Assembly (NCBI RefSeq): GCF_035818475.1
Contig: NZ_JAYMGV010000001.1
Coordinates: 806,001-870,000 of the forward strand
Direction: 5' to 3'
Origin: Cognatitamlana sp035818475
GTDB taxonomy: Bacteria; Bacteroidota; Bacteroidia; Flavobacteriales; Flavobacteriaceae
DNA: 64,000 nt
The position numbers and the translations under genes are program-made. The notes under the pieces are model-generated. The model had not been told where the DNA came from. It ran no database searches and worked only from the letters and a program-made list of their open reading frames with translations. Below, piece after piece: positions 62,343-64,000 of the stretch; position 1 is the first letter of the stretch, and every line of letters starts with the position of its first letter.

Positions 62343-62672
62343 ATGATGTTAGACGTAAGAAACTTGACTTTAGAACAAATTAAAAACATCCTAGACCTAG
62401 ATGATACTAGGTCTGTTAAAAACTGGTTAGCTGAAAATAGTATTCCCTTGTCTCAAATCGGACGTAAGTATGTTGTTAATCAGTTTATGTTTGAATTGAA
62501 ACAACAGCAGTTAGCCGTTGAGGAATTAAAAATAAGCTACCCCAGTAAGTGGTTCGAGATTTACGATGCCAATACTCCCAACAAGGGAATGGTCAAGGCA
62601 ATCAGTGAATTATACCCAAAAAAGAATTTAATAAAAGTGAAAAAGAGCAAAGAAAACAGTTATATAAAGTAA
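62343..62672 (+). CDS. Small excisionase-like DNA-binding protein
   Basis: 109 residues. LTLEQIKNILDLDDTRSVKNWLAENSIPLSQIGRKYVVNQFMFELKQQQ has the helix-turn-helix plus wing pattern of excisionase/MerR-like proteins. It precedes the integrase with a 1-base overlap (TAATG), so the pair is translationally coupled. A role as directionality factor is inferred from size and position, not from a clear family match. Confidence 0.6.
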   Translation: MMLDVRNLTLEQIKNILDLDDTRSVKNWLAENSIPLSQIGRKYVVNQFMFELKQQQLAVEELKISYPSKWFEIYDANTPNKGMVKAISELYPKKNLIKVKKSKENSYIK

Positions 62673-63925
62673 TGAAGTTAAAAATAAAAAAGAATGATTA
62701 TGGACTGAGAATTTACTGTACCAAATGTAAAAAGCAGTACAACTATCATAATAATTTATGCAACCATTATGAAAACCAAAGCTATAAATCTTTGGTCACC
62801 ATAGGCGACAAGAGAAGGACTAAAACATATCAAACTAAAGATTATGACAAAGCGTTGAGGTCTGCCATTCAATTTAAAAATGATGTGAAAAATGGCGTTG
62901 TAGATAACATAACAATCCGTGATGAAGTAAACCCAGATAACATTTCTATTATTGAAGCTGCCAATATGTTTATCAAGTTTAAATATGGGATAGATGTTCC
63001 AGAGCATCTAAAACAAAACCTAACTACAAATCATTTAGGCACTACAAAACAAGCTGTGCAGCAATTAATTGATGTTTTGAGGGAAAATGGGGTTGATGTA
63101 GAAACTACTAATATAAAAGACTTAAATGATAATCATGTTGGATTCTGGTATAAGTTTATAATAAAAAAATATGCTGAAGGAAGCTATCCTTCCATGCTAA
63201 AAATGATAAACTGTTTTATAAATCACATGATTAACCATGTTGGGGTATTGATGAGGAATCCATTTAAAAAAGTAAAGTTCAATCCTGTTAAATATGACAC
63301 TAACTCCATTACTAAAAAGGAGTTTTATGCGGTATTGGATGCTGTTGATATCAAAACACCTTACAAACAATTGGGTGGTAAAGGAAAAGAGGTTAAAAAC
63401 AATTACAAACCTTATCTCAAAGATGGTTTTAAATTAGCTCTATTCACTGGATTAAGAAGAGAAGAATTGGTTACTTTATCATGGAACGATTTGTTTTTTA
63501 GTGAAAAGAACGGCTCTCTAATGTTCGTTATAGATAATCTTAAGGTAGAGCGAATCACAGGCAAACAGTACAAAAATAAATTTATTCCTGTTGGTCCTGA
63601 TTTAATGGATTTGTTAATGGAATTAGGCTATGAGGATTTAAAAGAAAGCGATTTGTTTATTCTCGCTCCAAATCGAAAAGTAAAATATACTACCATTATG
63701 GCATGTTTATCAAAAGGATTCAGTCATTACTACGAACAGGCTTTTCCTGAGGTTACACCGAGAAAGTTTAAAGTTTTAAGGAAAACGTATTTATCTTATT
63801 TAAATAAAAGTGCTGGTGATGATATGATTGAATTGAGTTCGCATGGCAGTATGCGGGTTTTAAACAAGCATTATGTTGATGCTGAGGTTGTTGCCAAGGG
63901 GTTAACCATGAAAATATGGGGTTAA
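62672..63925 (+). CDS. Tyrosine recombinase (integrase)
   Basis: 417 residues. The N-terminus has a zinc-ribbon-like Cys/His set (YCTKCKKQYNYHNNLCNHY), then a SAM-like core-binding domain (about 90-215). The catalytic domain shows Arg in FTGLRREELVTLSW (about 260), KxxR at KVLRKTYLSYL, His in SSHGSMRV (about 390) and the nucleophile Tyr401 in KHYVDAEV. Probably integrates the element into the tRNA-Ala gene; the 3' tRNA fragment at 54640 is its likely left junction. Confidence 0.9.
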   Translation: MKLKIKKNDYGLRIYCTKCKKQYNYHNNLCNHYENQSYKSLVTIGDKRRTKTYQTKDYDKALRSAIQFKNDVKNGVVDNITIRDEVNPDNISIIEAANMFIKFKYGIDVPEHLKQNLTTNHLGTTKQAVQQLIDVLRENGVDVETTNIKDLNDNHVGFWYKFIIKKYAEGSYPSMLKMINCFINHMINHVGVLMRNPFKKVKFNPVKYDTNSITKKEFYAVLDAVDIKTPYKQLGGKGKEVKNNYKPYLKDGFKLALFTGLRREELVTLSWNDLFFSEKNGSLMFVIDNLKVERITGKQYKNKFIPVGPDLMDLLMELGYEDLKESDLFILAPNRKVKYTTIMACLSKGFSHYYEQAFPEVTPRKFKVLRKTYLSYLNKSAGDDMIELSSHGSMRVLNKHYVDAEVVAKGLTMKIWG

Positions 63926-64000
63926 ATTTATTATGATAATTAATCCATAGGACTTATCCTTAAAATCTAATAGATAAACACACCTATTTTAGTAGATGTA
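63926..64000. other. Right edge of the window, no feature
   Basis: 75 bp after the integrase stop codon. I see no tRNA part or repeat; the matching right attachment site, if it exists, is beyond the window. Confidence 0.4.

Noticed and set aside
1..64000. CRISPR array or cas genes
   Set aside because: No regularly spaced identical repeats and no cas-like protein; the repeats seen are palindromic or dispersed.
1..64000. Complete tRNA or rRNA genes
   Set aside because: Only the 3' half of one tRNA (54640-54681) was found; no other cloverleaf or rRNA-like sequence was recognised.

Overview
The window looks like chromosome of an AT-rich member of the Flavobacteriaceae (Bacteroidota). Genes lack obvious Shine-Dalgarno sequences, several promoters carry the Bacteroidota -7 box TAnnTTTG, many products are secreted proteins or lipoproteins with Bacteroidota families (DUF3857, DUF1080, SUKH immunity proteins), and there is a flexirubin/aryl-polyene type pigment locus. 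Family names come from recognising motifs by eye; no database search was possible.

Layout. 1-3.6 kb: housekeeping genes (end of a beta-carbonic anhydrase, CvpA-like protein, pheS, a pyridoxamine-phosphate-oxidase-fold protein, a CPCC protein). 3.8-8.9 kb: seven unrelated small genes, all on the minus strand, arranged in two tandem arrays. Each array begins with the same about 55-bp leader and ends with the same about 35-bp trailer. The genes are separated by imperfect palindromes with ACAAC/GTTGT ends, and for four of the seven genes the 7-mer before the gene is the reverse complement of the 7-mer after it. That is the signature of integron gene cassettes, but no integrase is present; I consider this the most interesting region. 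9-24 kb: ordinary accessory and housekeeping genes (gpsA, an amidohydrolase, nadD-gmk-yicC, a formylglycine-generating enzyme near a matching sulfatase), with copies of two intergenic repeat families.

24-54 kb: one long co-directional gene cluster, with a divergent FAD oxidoreductase at its left edge, for an aryl polyene (flexirubin-like) pigment. An aromatic amino acid ammonia-lyase and a CoA-ligase-like enzyme would supply and activate the aryl starter. ACPs, ketosynthases, a ketosynthase-like partner, a ketoreductase and dehydratases would extend the polyene. Acyltransferases, a glycosyltransferase, a LolA-like protein and a large MMPL exporter-acyltransferase fusion would attach and export it. 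A phytoene-desaturase-like oxidoreductase, a cupin hydroxylase-like protein and a C45-type acyltransferase close the operon. The dialkylresorcinol genes expected for a complete flexirubin are not in the window.

54-64 kb: mobile and accessory DNA. It starts with a decayed integrase and the 3' half of a tRNA-Ala(GGC) gene next to its terminator. It then holds a 5'-truncated RHS gene with an LHH-type nuclease tip and immunity gene, a XRE regulator behind a perfect inverted-repeat operator, a module with an HUH-type replication protein, an orphan cytosine methyltransferase, a serine recombinase behind a long leader, and finally an excisionase-like gene and a tyrosine recombinase. The integrase near the right edge and the tRNA fragment at the left suggest one integrated element whose right end lies beyond the window.
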